The notes under the pieces: model-generated
The model's input: only the letters and a program-made list of their open reading frames with translations
Databases searched by the model: none
What the model was told of the DNA's origin: nothing
NCBI GenBank assembly: GCA_964563495.1
Contig: CAZLYK010000026.1
Span: 1 to 51,287 of the forward strand
Direction: 5' to 3'
DNA: 51,287 nucleotides
Source: CAZLYK01 sp964563495
GTDB taxonomy: Bacteria > Acidobacteriota > Blastocatellia > RBC074
Part shown: piece by piece, positions 1 through 12,683 of the stretch
Numbering within the stretch: position 1 is the stretch's first letter
Layout of the letters: each line of letters starts with the position of its first letter
Program-made: the position numbers and the translations under genes

Positions 1-40
1 TCTTGTTCAATCCTGCAAAAATCCTGTCGATCCTGTCTAT
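1..40. repeat. Half of an AATAGACAGGATT-family intergenic element
   Basis: The first 40 bases read as the right arm of the dispersed element seen complete at 9582-9683: AATCCTGCAAAAATCCTGTC, then a terminal ATCCTGTCTATT. The left arm, if there is one, lies outside the window. The stop codon of the response regulator (TAG, read on the minus strand at 39-37) sits inside the terminal GTCTATT, as at other copies. Confidence 0.8.
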
Positions 41-774
41 TGCTGATCGGGTTCGGCGACGAAGCGGTAACCCACACCGCGGACGGTTTGGAGGTGGCGG
101 GGGTGTGAGGGGTCATCCTCTATGTACCTGCGCAATCTGACCATGAAGTTGTCGATGGCGCGTGTATCGGTATCGTCTCGCAAGTCCCAGACCTCCTCGA
201 GTATGGCTTTGCGTGAGACGACCTTTCCTTCGCGCCTGATCAGGTAGCGCAAGAGGCCGGCCTCCATCAGCGTCAGCCGTTCAACCCGGCCGCCGGCGCA
301 CAATTCCAATGAGCTGAAATCGATCGTCTTGCCGGCGAAGCTGAAAGTTTCGTGATCTTGGCCGCCGGTTCTTTCTCCTGTCGCCGTTTGCGATTGTTGG
401 AACCACTCGCGTCTGCGCAACAATCCCCGCAGCCGTGCAATCAGGATCGAGAGTTCGAACGGCTTGGGCAGGTAATCGTCGGCGCCGGCCTCGAAACCTT
501 TGAGGACATCCTCCGGACGGTTGCGTGCGGTAAGCATGAGGATCGGGACAAACTGGCCCGCCTGGCGCAGTTCGGCTGCGACCTCGAAGCCGTCTTTATC
601 CGGTAACATGACATCCAGCACGACCGCGTCGAAGCGAGTCGGCTGGTGGGCGAGAATTTCCAAGGCGTTCTCGCCGTCGCTCACGGTTTCCACCTCATAT
701 CCTTCGGCTTCCAGATTGAAGCGCAGGCCGGCCGCCAGGTGTTGCTCGTCTTCAACAATCAATACAGCGCCCAT
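37..774 (-). CDS. OmpR/PhoB-type response regulator
   Basis: This is the DNA-binding output half of a two-component system. The receiver domain (about residues 1-120) keeps the acidic pair E8/D9, the phospho-acceptor D54 in VVLDVMLP, T82 and the lysine K104 in LPKPFE. A winged-helix domain (about 145-240) ends with the family pattern RRYIEDDP...VRGVGYRF. The length of about 245 residues is normal for the family. I start at the ATG at 774 (MGAVLIVEDEQ); a TTG nine bases upstream is possible but gives no usual receiver residues. It lies 45 bp downstream of the histidine kinase on the same strand, so the two are probably co-transcribed, kinase first. The stop codon is within a dispersed repeat. 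The signal sensed cannot be read from the sequence. Confidence 0.93.
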   Translation of the reverse strand: MGAVLIVEDEQHLAAGLRFNLEAEGYEVETVSDGENALEILAHQPTRFDAVVLDVMLPDKDGFEVAAELRQAGQFVPILMLTARNRPEDVLKGFEAGADDYLPKPFELSILIARLRGLLRRREWFQQSQTATGERTGGQDHETFSFAGKTIDFSSLELCAGGRVERLTLMEAGLLRYLIRREGKVVSRKAILEEVWDLRDDTDTRAIDNFMVRLRRYIEDDPSHPRHLQTVRGVGYRFVAEPDQQ

Positions 775-819
775 AATTCTCAAAAGTCCGGTTAACCCGG
801 TCTATTCTCACCGCAGCGA

Positions 820-1740
820 TCAAACTGTGTGAGCGCCATTAGCTCTCGGCAAGAGAATGGTGAAGGTGCTGCCCAATCCCTCGCCCGGGCTATCGGCAAA
901 TGCCTTGCCTCCGTGTTTGCTGACGACCGAGCGGACGATAAAGAGTCCCAGTCCGCTCCCCTTGATGCGTATCGCCTTGCGCCGCGGCACGCGGTAAAAG
1001 CGCCTGAAGATCAGTTTGAGCTGGCTGCGCGCGATGCCGATGCCGCGATCACTGACGCGGACGGCGATCTGTTTATGATCGACCGGTTCGACCTCGACCG
1101 AGATATTGACCTCCTGATCCGAATATTTGATCGCGTTATCGATCAGGTTAGAGATCGCGGCTCTCAATTCGTCGGCGTCGCCCTGGACCATGAGGGGTTC
1201 CCGGTCGTTGGCGGGTTCGGCCATGTGCAGCGCAACGTCGTCCAGATGAGTGCGCTGGCGCGCCAGACCCAGGCATTCGCGGGCCAGCTCGCGCAGGTCG
1301 ATGACCGACTGTTGAATCTGCCGCCGTCGATGGCCGGTCCGGCCGGCTCGCAGGACCTGCTCGACGGTATGGAGCAGTCGATCGCTGTCAGAGAGCATGA
1401 TTTGATAGAACTCTTTGCGCCGGCTGTCGTCCACCTCACGCGACTGGAGCGTCTCCAGGTAGAGGCGGATCGATGCAATCGGAGTCTTTAGCTCATGGGT
1501 GACGGCGTTGATGAAGCTGTCGTGTTGTTCGTTGCGCCGAATCTCGCGCACCAGAAAGATCGTGTTCAACACCAGCCCGGCGATGATCAGGATAAAGAAG
1601 ATCACGCCCAGAATCAGCAGCGCAAGTTGACGCCAGTGAAAAACCATCCATCCGACGTTGAGCGCAACCGCCAATACCACCAGACATATCCCAAACGCGG
1701 TGAAAAAGTAGACGGAATTACGATAACTATTGACACGCAT
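820..1740 (-). CDS. Membrane sensor histidine kinase
   Basis: Partner kinase of the adjacent response regulator, about 306 residues. Two transmembrane segments lie near the N-terminus (about 10-32 and 40-65) with almost no periplasmic loop, so it may sense within the membrane or through a partner. The dimerisation box VTHELKTPIASIRLY carries the phospho-histidine. The ATPase domain shows an N box (LIDNAIKYS), G1 (DRGIGI) and G2 (GSGLGLFIV). I choose the ATG at 1740 (MRVNSYRNS). The reading frame stays open to 1863, but that extra 41-residue stretch is translated from a palindromic intergenic sequence and includes the typical read-through of such repeats, so it is unlikely to be protein. No HAMP or PAS domain is apparent. 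Confidence 0.92.
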   Translation of the reverse strand: MRVNSYRNSVYFFTAFGICLVVLAVALNVGWMVFHWRQLALLILGVIFFILIIAGLVLNTIFLVREIRRNEQHDSFINAVTHELKTPIASIRLYLETLQSREVDDSRRKEFYQIMLSDSDRLLHTVEQVLRAGRTGHRRRQIQQSVIDLRELARECLGLARQRTHLDDVALHMAEPANDREPLMVQGDADELRAAISNLIDNAIKYSDQEVNISVEVEPVDHKQIAVRVSDRGIGIARSQLKLIFRRFYRVPRRKAIRIKGSGLGLFIVRSVVSKHGGKAFADSPGEGLGSTFTILLPRANGAHTV

Positions 1741-1807
1741 CCTAAGTATTTTAGGCGAAGAGTTGATCGGTGGGAAGTAGGGCAGCAAAAGCTGAAATAG
1801 GCAGGAT

Positions 1808-1875
1808 GCCGGCTTAAAGCCGGCGTCGGCATTCATCCCGGGGTGGAGCTCTTCGCGCGCCACCCCGGGATGAAT
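1808..1875. repeat. Two nested intergenic palindromes
   Basis: Two perfect inverted repeats lie between the desaturase and kinase genes (both minus strand). The first is GCCGGCTT-A-AAGCCGGC at 1808-1824. The second has 16-bp arms ATTCATCCCGGGGTGG (1831-1846) and its complement (1860-1875) around a 13-nt spacer. No T-run follows on either strand, so a classic intrinsic terminator is doubtful; a REP-like element is more likely. The second palindrome ends 4 bp before the desaturase stop. Confidence 0.7.
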
Positions 1876-1878
1876 GGA

Positions 1879-2751
1879 TTAGGCGGCTTTCTTTAATTCT
1901 GAGAGACCACTGGGCTCGCTCGATTTCTTGAGACTGGCGAGTCGGATATTTTTCGCCAGCCCGAGTTGCTTCAAGACCCAGATGCCGATCCAGTTGACGT
2001 CCAGTTCGTACCAGGCCAGGCCGTGACGGGCTGAAGAGGGATAGGCGTGATGGTTGTTGTGCCAGCCCTCGCCGAATGAGACGAGCGCGACCCACCAGTT
2101 GTTGCGTGAAGTATCGCGCGTTTCAAACCGGCGACCGCCCCAGACGTGCGCGGCTGAATTGACGAACCAGGTGGCGTGCCACGAAAAGACCACGCGGACA
2201 AAGACGCCCCAGAGGACGAACTGCCAGCCGCCAATCGCGTAAAGGATCGATCCGACGATAATCTGGGGGATGAAATGCCAGCGCGTCAGCCAATAGTGGA
2301 AGGGATCTTTGGCCAGATCGGCTGCGTGGCGCGCCGTGATCTCGACTTCACGGTGCAGGGAATGGCCGTCGAGAATCCAGCCCATGTGCGACCACCAGAA
2401 ACCGTCGCGCGGTGAATGCGGGTCTCCGTCGCGTTCGGTGTACATATGATGAATGCGATGCGTCGCCACCCAGGCGATCGGGCCGCCTTCGAGCGCGAGC
2501 GTTCCAAAGATCGTGAGAAAGTATTCGACCCATTTGGGAGTTTTAAAACCGCGGTGTGTCAGCAACCGGTGATAGCCCATGCCTATCCCCAGGCTGCCGG
2601 CGACCCACCACAAAAATACCGCGACGACGAGCGCGGACCAGCTGAAATTGAAGAGCGCCACCACCGCCATGGCGTGGAAAAAGAGCATGAATACTGTAAT
2701 CGGTAAATTGAAGCCGCCGCGGCGAAAGTTGATCGTTTCTGCTTTGTTCAT
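1879..2751 (-). CDS. Acyl-CoA/fatty-acid desaturase (delta-9 type)
   Basis: A membrane di-iron enzyme that would introduce a double bond into a saturated acyl chain, adjusting membrane fluidity. The three histidine boxes of the family are present: HRLLTH, HRIHH and HNNHH (within GEGWHNNHHAYP). Hydrophobic helices occur at about 15-60 and 150-200. The 290-residue length fits bacterial DesC-like enzymes, and no fused cytochrome b5 or ferredoxin domain is seen, so electrons must come from another protein. The ATG at 2751 has a very good ribosome-binding site, AAGGAGG, three bases upstream. Substrate position (delta-9) is inferred from family resemblance, not shown. Confidence 0.93.
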   Translation of the reverse strand: MNKAETINFRRGGFNLPITVFMLFFHAMAVVALFNFSWSALVVAVFLWWVAGSLGIGMGYHRLLTHRGFKTPKWVEYFLTIFGTLALEGGPIAWVATHRIHHMYTERDGDPHSPRDGFWWSHMGWILDGHSLHREVEITARHAADLAKDPFHYWLTRWHFIPQIIVGSILYAIGGWQFVLWGVFVRVVFSWHATWFVNSAAHVWGGRRFETRDTSRNNWWVALVSFGEGWHNNHHAYPSSARHGLAWYELDVNWIGIWVLKQLGLAKNIRLASLKKSSEPSGLSELKKAA

Positions 2752-2891
2752 CTGCCTCCTTAAATTGTTCTAGGGATTCGAGTGCCCATGGAGAGTGTGG
2801 GAGGTGATGATCATAGCAGCGGGCCGAAAATTCGTGTGTAATAGTTGTGTAATCTTTAGTTCGACCGTCTCTTCTTTGCGGTTTGGGCTTC

Positions 2892-2900
2892 TGTTATATT
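2892..2900 (+). promoter_or_regulatory. Possible extended -10 promoter for the envelope cluster
   Basis: TGTTATATT reads as an extended -10 element (TGn-TATATT) about 50 bp before the DUF1175 start. No convincing -35 lies at the usual distance. It sits in the 198-bp divergent region between the desaturase and DUF1175 genes, where I see nothing else. Confidence 0.35.
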
Positions 2901-2949
2901 ACCGGCGGTCAATCCATGAATTCGCAGGTAGTCTCAGTGATTCGGTTTG

Positions 2950-3765
2950 GTGAAGCTCCACGCAGTTAAATCTTTGCTGGTTGCGTCGATCGCCATCTAC
3001 TCTTCGGGCTGTGGCGGAGAGGCGCAGCGTGCCGCTCCGGCGATCGATCCCGGCGGTTACAGTTGGGCCGATAGCGATCAGGACGGGATGCCCGATGCGG
3101 TCGAGTTGACTACTTTTGGCGACCGGTCAAATTTTCGGCGCTGGTTTACGACGATTGCGGAGATGCAGTTCTACCGGATGAGCGATTCCTGGAATGAGGG
3201 GCAGCGCGACTGCGCCGGGCTGGTTCGGTTCGCCTGGCGTGAAGCTCTGCGCCGACACGATCGAAAATGGTTTCAAGCCATGAGCGCTGGAAGCGCCGGG
3301 GATGACGGCTATCAGTCGATCGCTCCTGATGTTCGGGCTTACACGCTGGAGCGCAGCCCGCTCAAAGAGAAGCTTTTTCGCACCGAATTCGGTTCGTTTG
3401 AGGAGGGCGATTTGGCGAGCAACCGTTTCTCCGAATATGCCGACGCCCGGACGTTGAAGAATTACAACGTCAAATTTATCAGCCGTGATCGGCGGCAGGC
3501 TCAGCCGGGGGATCTGATCTTTTACCATCAGCCGTGGGTGCAGAGATATCCCTATCACGTCATGATCTTTCTCGGTCAGGCGCGGCGTGAGGGTGAAGGG
3601 GCCGGTGACTGGGTCGTCTATCACACCGGTTCATCGCCCGGTGACCGGGGCGAATTGAAGAAGGTCAGGCTGAGCGTCCTGGACCGTCATCCCGACAAGC
3701 GCTGGCGGCCGGTCGAGAACAATCAGAGCTTCCTGGGATTCTATCGACTCAAGATTTTGGAGTAA
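2950..3765 (+). CDS. DUF1175 (YfaT-like) lipoprotein with NlpC/P60-type fold
   Basis: Resembles the DUF1175 family, whose E. coli member YfaT is encoded beside the macroglobulin YfaS. The N-terminus is a lipoprotein signal ending in YSSGC, so the mature protein should be membrane-anchored in the periplasm. The rest fits an NlpC/P60-like papain fold: Cys in RDCAGLVRFAW (about residue 88), then the PGDLIFYHQ segment, His in PYHVMIFLG (about 203), and a third polar residue in VVYHTG (about 225). Such enzymes often cut peptidoglycan stem peptides; activity here is inferred. I start at GTG 2950; TTG 2947 is equally open. It lies 33 bp before the macroglobulin gene, so the two are probably one operon. 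Confidence 0.85.
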   Translation: MKLHAVKSLLVASIAIYSSGCGGEAQRAAPAIDPGGYSWADSDQDGMPDAVELTTFGDRSNFRRWFTTIAEMQFYRMSDSWNEGQRDCAGLVRFAWREALRRHDRKWFQAMSAGSAGDDGYQSIAPDVRAYTLERSPLKEKLFRTEFGSFEEGDLASNRFSEYADARTLKNYNVKFISRDRRQAQPGDLIFYHQPWVQRYPYHVMIFLGQARREGEGAGDWVVYHTGSSPGDRGELKKVRLSVLDRHPDKRWRPVENNQSFLGFYRLKILE

Positions 3766-3798
3766 GACGCCTGGGGATTGTAGTAGGGCAATCAAATT

Positions 3799-8718
<4,920 letters not shown>

Positions 8719-8721
8719 GCC

Positions 8722-8753
8722 TTGGAGTGCGGCGTCGAGCCGCCGCACTCCAA
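8722..8753. repeat. Perfect 13-bp intergenic hairpin
   Basis: TTGGAGTGCGGCG (8722-8734) and its exact complement (8741-8753) flank a 6-nt loop. It lies 4 bp after the macroglobulin stop. There is no T-run, so it may be a REP-like element or an mRNA-stabilising hairpin rather than a terminator. Confidence 0.65.
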
Positions 8754-8809
8754 ACGCTCCGCGATCCTGAGTATTTTGGATAACCAGTGTCGACAGACAG
8801 GCCAGGCAA

Positions 8810-9586
8810 ATGATCAAAGACATCTTCGAGGCAATCAGGTCAGCCGCACAAAAGCTCTTTAGCAACTGGGGAGCGCTGCTCATTTCGCTGACATTCTATG
8901 CAATGCTGATCGCCGTGCTCTACTTCTTCTTCACCATCCGCGAAGCCAGCCGGTTCCAGGTTGTCCTGAGCGTGCTGGTGCTGCCGCTGATCGGGATATT
9001 CTCTTTCTTTCTGATCCAGGCCATGGGATTGAGCTACGTCCGCATCGGCGTCGGCCCTTTATATCTGTTCAAGCGTGCATTGAAGGATTGCTGGAAGCTG
9101 TTGGTGGTGAGTATCCCGCTGATCCTGCTTGCGTGGCTGATCAGCTACGGCGCCGGTAAGGCTGAGAATTACCTCTTCAGTCAAATCTACGATGGATCGG
9201 TGCGGCCCGGGCAGTGGAAACTCATGTTGATCGGTTGGCTGCGCCTGTTCCTTCTCTATTTTGTGATCCCGCTGTCAGCCATTCATCTCTGGATTTCTGC
9301 TGTCCGCGAAGGCGTGATCGGCGCATTCAAGGGGGTGGTTCGAAACCTGGCCGGGGCCTTTGCACCGCGCTCTGTCCTGATCTACATCCTTCTGGCCGCG
9401 GTCTTCGGTCTGATTGCCTATTTTCTCTTCTTCACCAGGACTCCCGTGGCAAGTGAGTGGATGGAGTTATGGCTGTTCGGCGGTCGCCTGGCGGTTGCGT
9501 TGCTGGTGATCTTCTTCGGTTGGTTGCTGACGTTGGGTTCGTTGGCTGAACTGACCGCTCGGAGGATGATGGGCGGGATTGAATAG
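8810..9586 (+). CDS. Six-helix integral membrane protein of unknown function
   Basis: I do not recognise the family. The 258 residues form about six hydrophobic helices (about 20-42, 52-75, 92-115, 137-165, 183-205 and 222-247), with a short charged N-terminus and a C-terminus ending in TARRMMGGIE. No catalytic motif is apparent. It lies 91 bp after the macroglobulin and about 117 bp before the transpeptidase fusion, on the same strand, so it plausibly belongs to the envelope cluster as a membrane partner. The TAG stop forms part of the AATAGACAGG end of the repeat at 9582. Confidence 0.8.
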   Translation: MIKDIFEAIRSAAQKLFSNWGALLISLTFYAMLIAVLYFFFTIREASRFQVVLSVLVLPLIGIFSFFLIQAMGLSYVRIGVGPLYLFKRALKDCWKLLVVSIPLILLAWLISYGAGKAENYLFSQIYDGSVRPGQWKLMLIGWLRLFLLYFVIPLSAIHLWISAVREGVIGAFKGVVRNLAGAFAPRSVLIYILLAAVFGLIAYFLFFTRTPVASEWMELWLFGGRLAVALLVIFFGWLLTLGSLAELTARRMMGGIE

Positions 9587-9683
9587 ACAGGATTAACAGG
9601 ATTTTGCCGGATTAAACAGGATCAAGGACAAAGGGGAAAGACATCCTGTTTAATCCGGCAAAATCCTGTTAATCCTGTCTATT
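9582..9683. repeat. Complete AATAGACAGGATT element, 41-bp perfect inverted repeat
   Basis: The arms at 9582-9622 and 9643-9683 are exact reverse complements over 41 bp around a 20-nt purine-rich core (CAAGGACAAAGGGGAAAGAC). Each arm is built of degenerate direct repeats (ACAGGATTA, ACAGGATTT, CCGGATTAA, ACAGGAT). This is the most symmetrical copy of the family; other copies are near 1, 22211, 24578, 30040, 31031 and 49303. As RNA it would form a very stable hairpin between two same-strand genes. Confidence 0.92.
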
Positions 9684-9703
9684 GTAATTTGAACTAAAAA
9701 TAG

Positions 9704-12271
9704 ATGATTACCAGGAATCGGTTGGTCGGTTTGGTCATGATCGTCTGCTTTGTCCTTCCCGGCCTTGCCGGCTGCGATTCTGATCGGGTTCCGGCGAAAC
9801 CCTCAACCAGGCAGCTTACCGAGATCGATGACGACGGAATATGGCGGAAAGCCGCTGCCGGCGCTCTGGGAGAGCGTGAAGGCACAGTGATCGTGATCGA
9901 TCCACAGAGCGGGCACCTGTGCGCCGTCGTCAATCCACGGCTGGCATTCGAGCAGACCTTCCCTCCCGGCTCAGCGATAAAACCTTTTACATCACTGGCG
10001 GCGCTCAGCGCCGGTTTGATCGATGGCGAGACCAGGCGCCGGTGCCGGACCAGATTTCTGAGCGAGGGGCTTGAGATTGTCTGCTCCCATCCGCGCAGCC
10101 TCGCGCCGTTCGATCTGAGCCGGGCTCTGGCCTATTCGTGCAACGATTTTTTTGGGCAGGTCGGTGAGCGTTTGAGCGGTGGCGTCTTCAATGCGACGCT
10201 GAGCGGGTTCGGTTTTGGATCGCGAACGGGGGCGGGCGCCGGCGAATCCGCCGGCTGCCTGCCTCGCGGTGAGTGGAGCGCGCTCTACGCTTTGGGTGAA
10301 ACCGATCAATTACTGGTCACGCCGATTCAGATGATCACGGCGTATTCAGCACTGGTCAACGGCGGGCGGCTTTATCGCCCGCAAATGACAACCGGCCGCC
10401 GGATGGCTCCACAACTGACGGCGCGATTGAATATCGCGCCTGCGGACAGAGCTCTGCTGATCGAGGGGATGCGCGGCGCCGTCAGGTTCGGAACCGCAGC
10501 CGGGGCCGGTTTAACCTCATTACCGTTCTACGTCTTTGGCAAGACCGGCACCTCGACCGCGAGCAATGGATTTCGCACCCAGGGCTGGTTCATAGGATTT
10601 GCAGCCGAGCATCCGGATCACGGAATTCCCTCGCCCGATCAGATCAGGCTTGGTGTTCTGGTATTTCTCAAACGGGCCCACGGCTCTCAGGCCGCCGAGG
10701 TGGCGAAATCCGTTTTTGAGGCGGCGGGGGTGTTGGGGGAGGAGGTGACGGGGAGACGGGGAGCTGGGGAGACGGGGGGACGGGAAGTCGAGGTGGCTCA
10801 ATCCAGGCAGTCGAAGATACGTGTCCGGTCGGTCGGTGAAAATGTGACCCGCGAGATGAGTCTGGAGGAGTACCTGATCGGTGTTCTTTCGGGTGAGGCG
10901 AGCGTAGAGAATCAGATCGAGGCTTTGAAGGCGCAGGCGGTGATCAGCCGCACCTTCGCTCTGAAAAATGCCGGGCGGCACGCGCGTCAGGGTTACGATT
11001 TCTGCAGCACCACCCATTGTCAGCGATTCGTTCTGCCGCCGGCAGGATCGCGAACTCTTGTGCGCCGCGCGGTTGAAATGACGGCGGGTGAAGTCATACG
11101 CGACAGTCGCGGTGAGCTGACGGATGCCTATTTTCACGCGGCTTGCGGCGGGATGACGGCCAATCTCGAGACACTCTGGGGGGTGGTTGCGCCGCTTTAC
11201 CTGCGCGGAGTACGGGACGATTTCTGCGCTTCCATGCCGCACCGGCAGTGGACTCAGACGATCTACGCAGATCAACTAGCCAAAGCGTTGCAGAGCGATG
11301 AGCGGACCGATGTCGGCGGAAAACTCAATTCGATCAGGGTCAGCAAAAGAGACGCGACCGGGCGCGCCGAGGCGATCACGCTCGAAGGCATACGCCGCCG
11401 CGTCGTTCGGGGATGGGATTTCAAGATCATCGTCGGGCGCAGTCTCGGTTGGCAGATGATCAAAAGCTCGCGGTTCGACGTCTCGCGCGAAGGTCGGAGC
11501 TTCGTCTTTCGCGGCAGCGGTTTCGGCCACGGGCTGGGGCTCTGCCAGGAAGGTGCTCACGTCATGGCCCGGCGAGGCATGAGCTACCGGCAGATGATCA
11601 ATTACTATTATCCCGGAACGTCTCAGGACCATCTTTCCGAAGCGGCTGATTACCCGGGTTTTTCCCAAGAGCACGTCCTGCCCGGGCAGATCAGGAGTGT
11701 TTCGAGCGCGCATTTTCGAGCCAGTTTTCCGGCAGACGGCAAGACGGGTTTGATCGGCGTCGCGCTGCGCATCCTTGAAACGGCGCGCGCAGATCTGGTC
11801 CGCCGGTTGGAGAAGGCTTCATTGAATCTGCCTGAGCCCGGGCCTTACCAGATAGTCGTCCACGCGACGACGGCGGATTTCATCACGGCGACGGGGCAAT
11901 CCGGTTGGGCGTCCGGGACGACGCGAGGCAGACGAATCGAATTACAGCCGCTGACGCTTCTGCGCAAACGCGGGATCTTGGCTGCTACCTTGCGCCACGA
12001 GTTGACCCACGCCGTGACCGAAACGCTGAGTCGTGGGCGCGCCCCGCGGTGGTTATCGGAAGGGTTGGCGGTCCATGTCGCCGGCGAGGGCCGGCGGTTG
12101 TTGACCCTCGAACCGGCAATAAAGATCACCCGCCAGGAACTTGAAAGCCGGCTCGCCGGTCCGGCCTCCGCCGGCGACAAAAGCCGGTTATATGCCGCCG
12201 CATATCGGGAAGTAAAATCGATCATCGAGTCTCACGGTGAAGCAAGTGTTTGGCGGATGGCGGCCAAATAG
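9704..12271 (+). CDS. Lipoprotein fusing PBP transpeptidase, SpoIID and zinc-peptidase-like domains
   Basis: An 855-residue protein with three apparent modules. The N-terminal lipobox LAGC points to membrane anchoring. Residues about 45-345 are a penicillin-binding transpeptidase domain with S90xxK93 (GSAIKPF), S145-C-N147 and K280-TGTS. No glycosyltransferase domain precedes it. Residues about 365-640 resemble SpoIID/LytB, a lytic transglycosylase or amidase-enhancer domain, with the acidic residue E398 in YLIGVLSGEAS and GFGHGLGLCQEGA. Residues about 690-855 contain H765-E-L-T-H769 and E786 (WLSEGLAVH), the pattern of a gluzincin-type zinc peptidase. The linker at about 348-361 is translated from an octamer DNA repeat. 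Context with macroglobulin suggests peptidoglycan remodelling or repair; this is inference. Confidence 0.87.
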   Translation: MITRNRLVGLVMIVCFVLPGLAGCDSDRVPAKPSTRQLTEIDDDGIWRKAAAGALGEREGTVIVIDPQSGHLCAVVNPRLAFEQTFPPGSAIKPFTSLAALSAGLIDGETRRRCRTRFLSEGLEIVCSHPRSLAPFDLSRALAYSCNDFFGQVGERLSGGVFNATLSGFGFGSRTGAGAGESAGCLPRGEWSALYALGETDQLLVTPIQMITAYSALVNGGRLYRPQMTTGRRMAPQLTARLNIAPADRALLIEGMRGAVRFGTAAGAGLTSLPFYVFGKTGTSTASNGFRTQGWFIGFAAEHPDHGIPSPDQIRLGVLVFLKRAHGSQAAEVAKSVFEAAGVLGEEVTGRRGAGETGGREVEVAQSRQSKIRVRSVGENVTREMSLEEYLIGVLSGEASVENQIEALKAQAVISRTFALKNAGRHARQGYDFCSTTHCQRFVLPPAGSRTLVRRAVEMTAGEVIRDSRGELTDAYFHAACGGMTANLETLWGVVAPLYLRGVRDDFCASMPHRQWTQTIYADQLAKALQSDERTDVGGKLNSIRVSKRDATGRAEAITLEGIRRRVVRGWDFKIIVGRSLGWQMIKSSRFDVSREGRSFVFRGSGFGHGLGLCQEGAHVMARRGMSYRQMINYYYPGTSQDHLSEAADYPGFSQEHVLPGQIRSVSSAHFRASFPADGKTGLIGVALRILETARADLVRRLEKASLNLPEPGPYQIVVHATTADFITATGQSGWASGTTRGRRIELQPLTLLRKRGILAATLRHELTHAVTETLSRGRAPRWLSEGLAVHVAGEGRRLLTLEPAIKITRQELESRLAGPASAGDKSRLYAAAYREVKSIIESHGEASVWRMAAK
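10747..10784. repeat. GACGGGGA octamer run inside a coding sequence
   Basis: Five degenerate octamers (GACGGGGA, GACGGGGA, GCTGGGGA, GACGGGGG, GACGGG) lie in frame within the PBP-SpoIID fusion and encode a Gly/Arg/Glu-rich linker. The same octamer forms the long intergenic arrays at 41948 and 51234. Confidence 0.8.
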
Positions 12272-12312
12272 AAGCGGCTGATCGGGACTGCCATCCGGCC
12301 AATATCGGGCAA

Positions 12313-12341
12313 TTGACTTTGCACAAGTGAGCAGGTATAAC
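12313..12341 (+). promoter_or_regulatory. Strong sigma-70-like promoter of the sulfate-transport leader
   Basis: TTGACT (12313-12318) and TATAAC (12336-12341) each match the consensus at five of six positions, with an ideal 17-bp spacer. Transcription would start near 12348, about 335 nt before the substrate-binding protein start, leaving a long leader. Confidence 0.65.
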
Positions 12342-12347
12342 CGCTTT

Positions 12348-12614
12348 TGCAATTGTGTCAGGCGAAACCATAATCGCAGTAACATTTAGACTGACAAGGA
12401 TTAAGGATTAAAGATAATTACCGACCAGAGCGGTGATATGTTTGAGCTGGCTGGGATAGATGCACCATAGGGAGTGAGTCGTTATGCGATCAGGCGAGTG
12501 GGACGCGACCTCATCGCTTTTGGTGTCCCCGATTTATCGACTGCCGAGCCCATCACCAAGCCAGCCCGGGTCAGCCCCAGCCTCTTACCTAAGCGTGCCC
12601 GCTTAGTTTATTTT
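12348..12614 (+). ncRNA. Candidate structured leader or small RNA before the sulfate operon
   Basis: The 412-bp gap between 12271 and 12684 holds a promoter, a run of self-complementary segments and an intrinsic terminator, in that order. Visible pairings include TGTCAG/CTGACA (about 12357 and 12392), GCTGGCT/AGCCAGC (about 12437 and 12559), GCGATCAGG/CCTCATCGC (about 12486 and 12509) and TTGGTG/CACCAA (about 12519 and 12554). I could not match it to SAM, cobalamin, TPP, FMN, glycine or cyclic-di-GMP riboswitches, nor to tmRNA, SRP or RNase P signatures. It may be a riboswitch-like attenuator or a free-standing RNA of about 265 nt. A 58-codon open frame from GTG 12474 to TAG 12650 crosses the terminator and is considered less likely. 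Confidence 0.4.
12589..12614 (+). terminator. Intrinsic terminator or attenuator in the sulfate leader
   Basis: CTAAGCG-TGCC-CGCTTAG forms a perfect 7-bp stem with a 4-nt loop, followed directly by TTTATTTT. An outer CCTCTT/AAGAGG pairing (12581-12586 with 12616-12621) could compete with it. It lies 70 bp before the sbp start, in the position expected of an attenuator. Confidence 0.6.
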
Positions 12615-12683
12615 GAAGAGGCAAATTCATTTCATCTCACACACGAATAGCAGTAGCGAAAAACACAGGAACAGAATCAGGGT

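Noticed and set aside
1741..1863. N-terminal extension of the histidine kinase
   Set aside because: It is translated from palindromic intergenic DNA; the ATG at 1740 gives a standard kinase N-terminus.
9582..9683. Inverted repeat as an insertion-sequence terminal repeat
   Set aside because: The arms are only 20 nt apart with no transposase gene, and no target-site duplication is visible.
12474..12650. 58-codon open frame (GTG start) before sbp
   Set aside because: It crosses the intrinsic terminator, its start has no spaced ribosome-binding site, and I recognise no domain. Kept only as an alternative to the leader-RNA reading.
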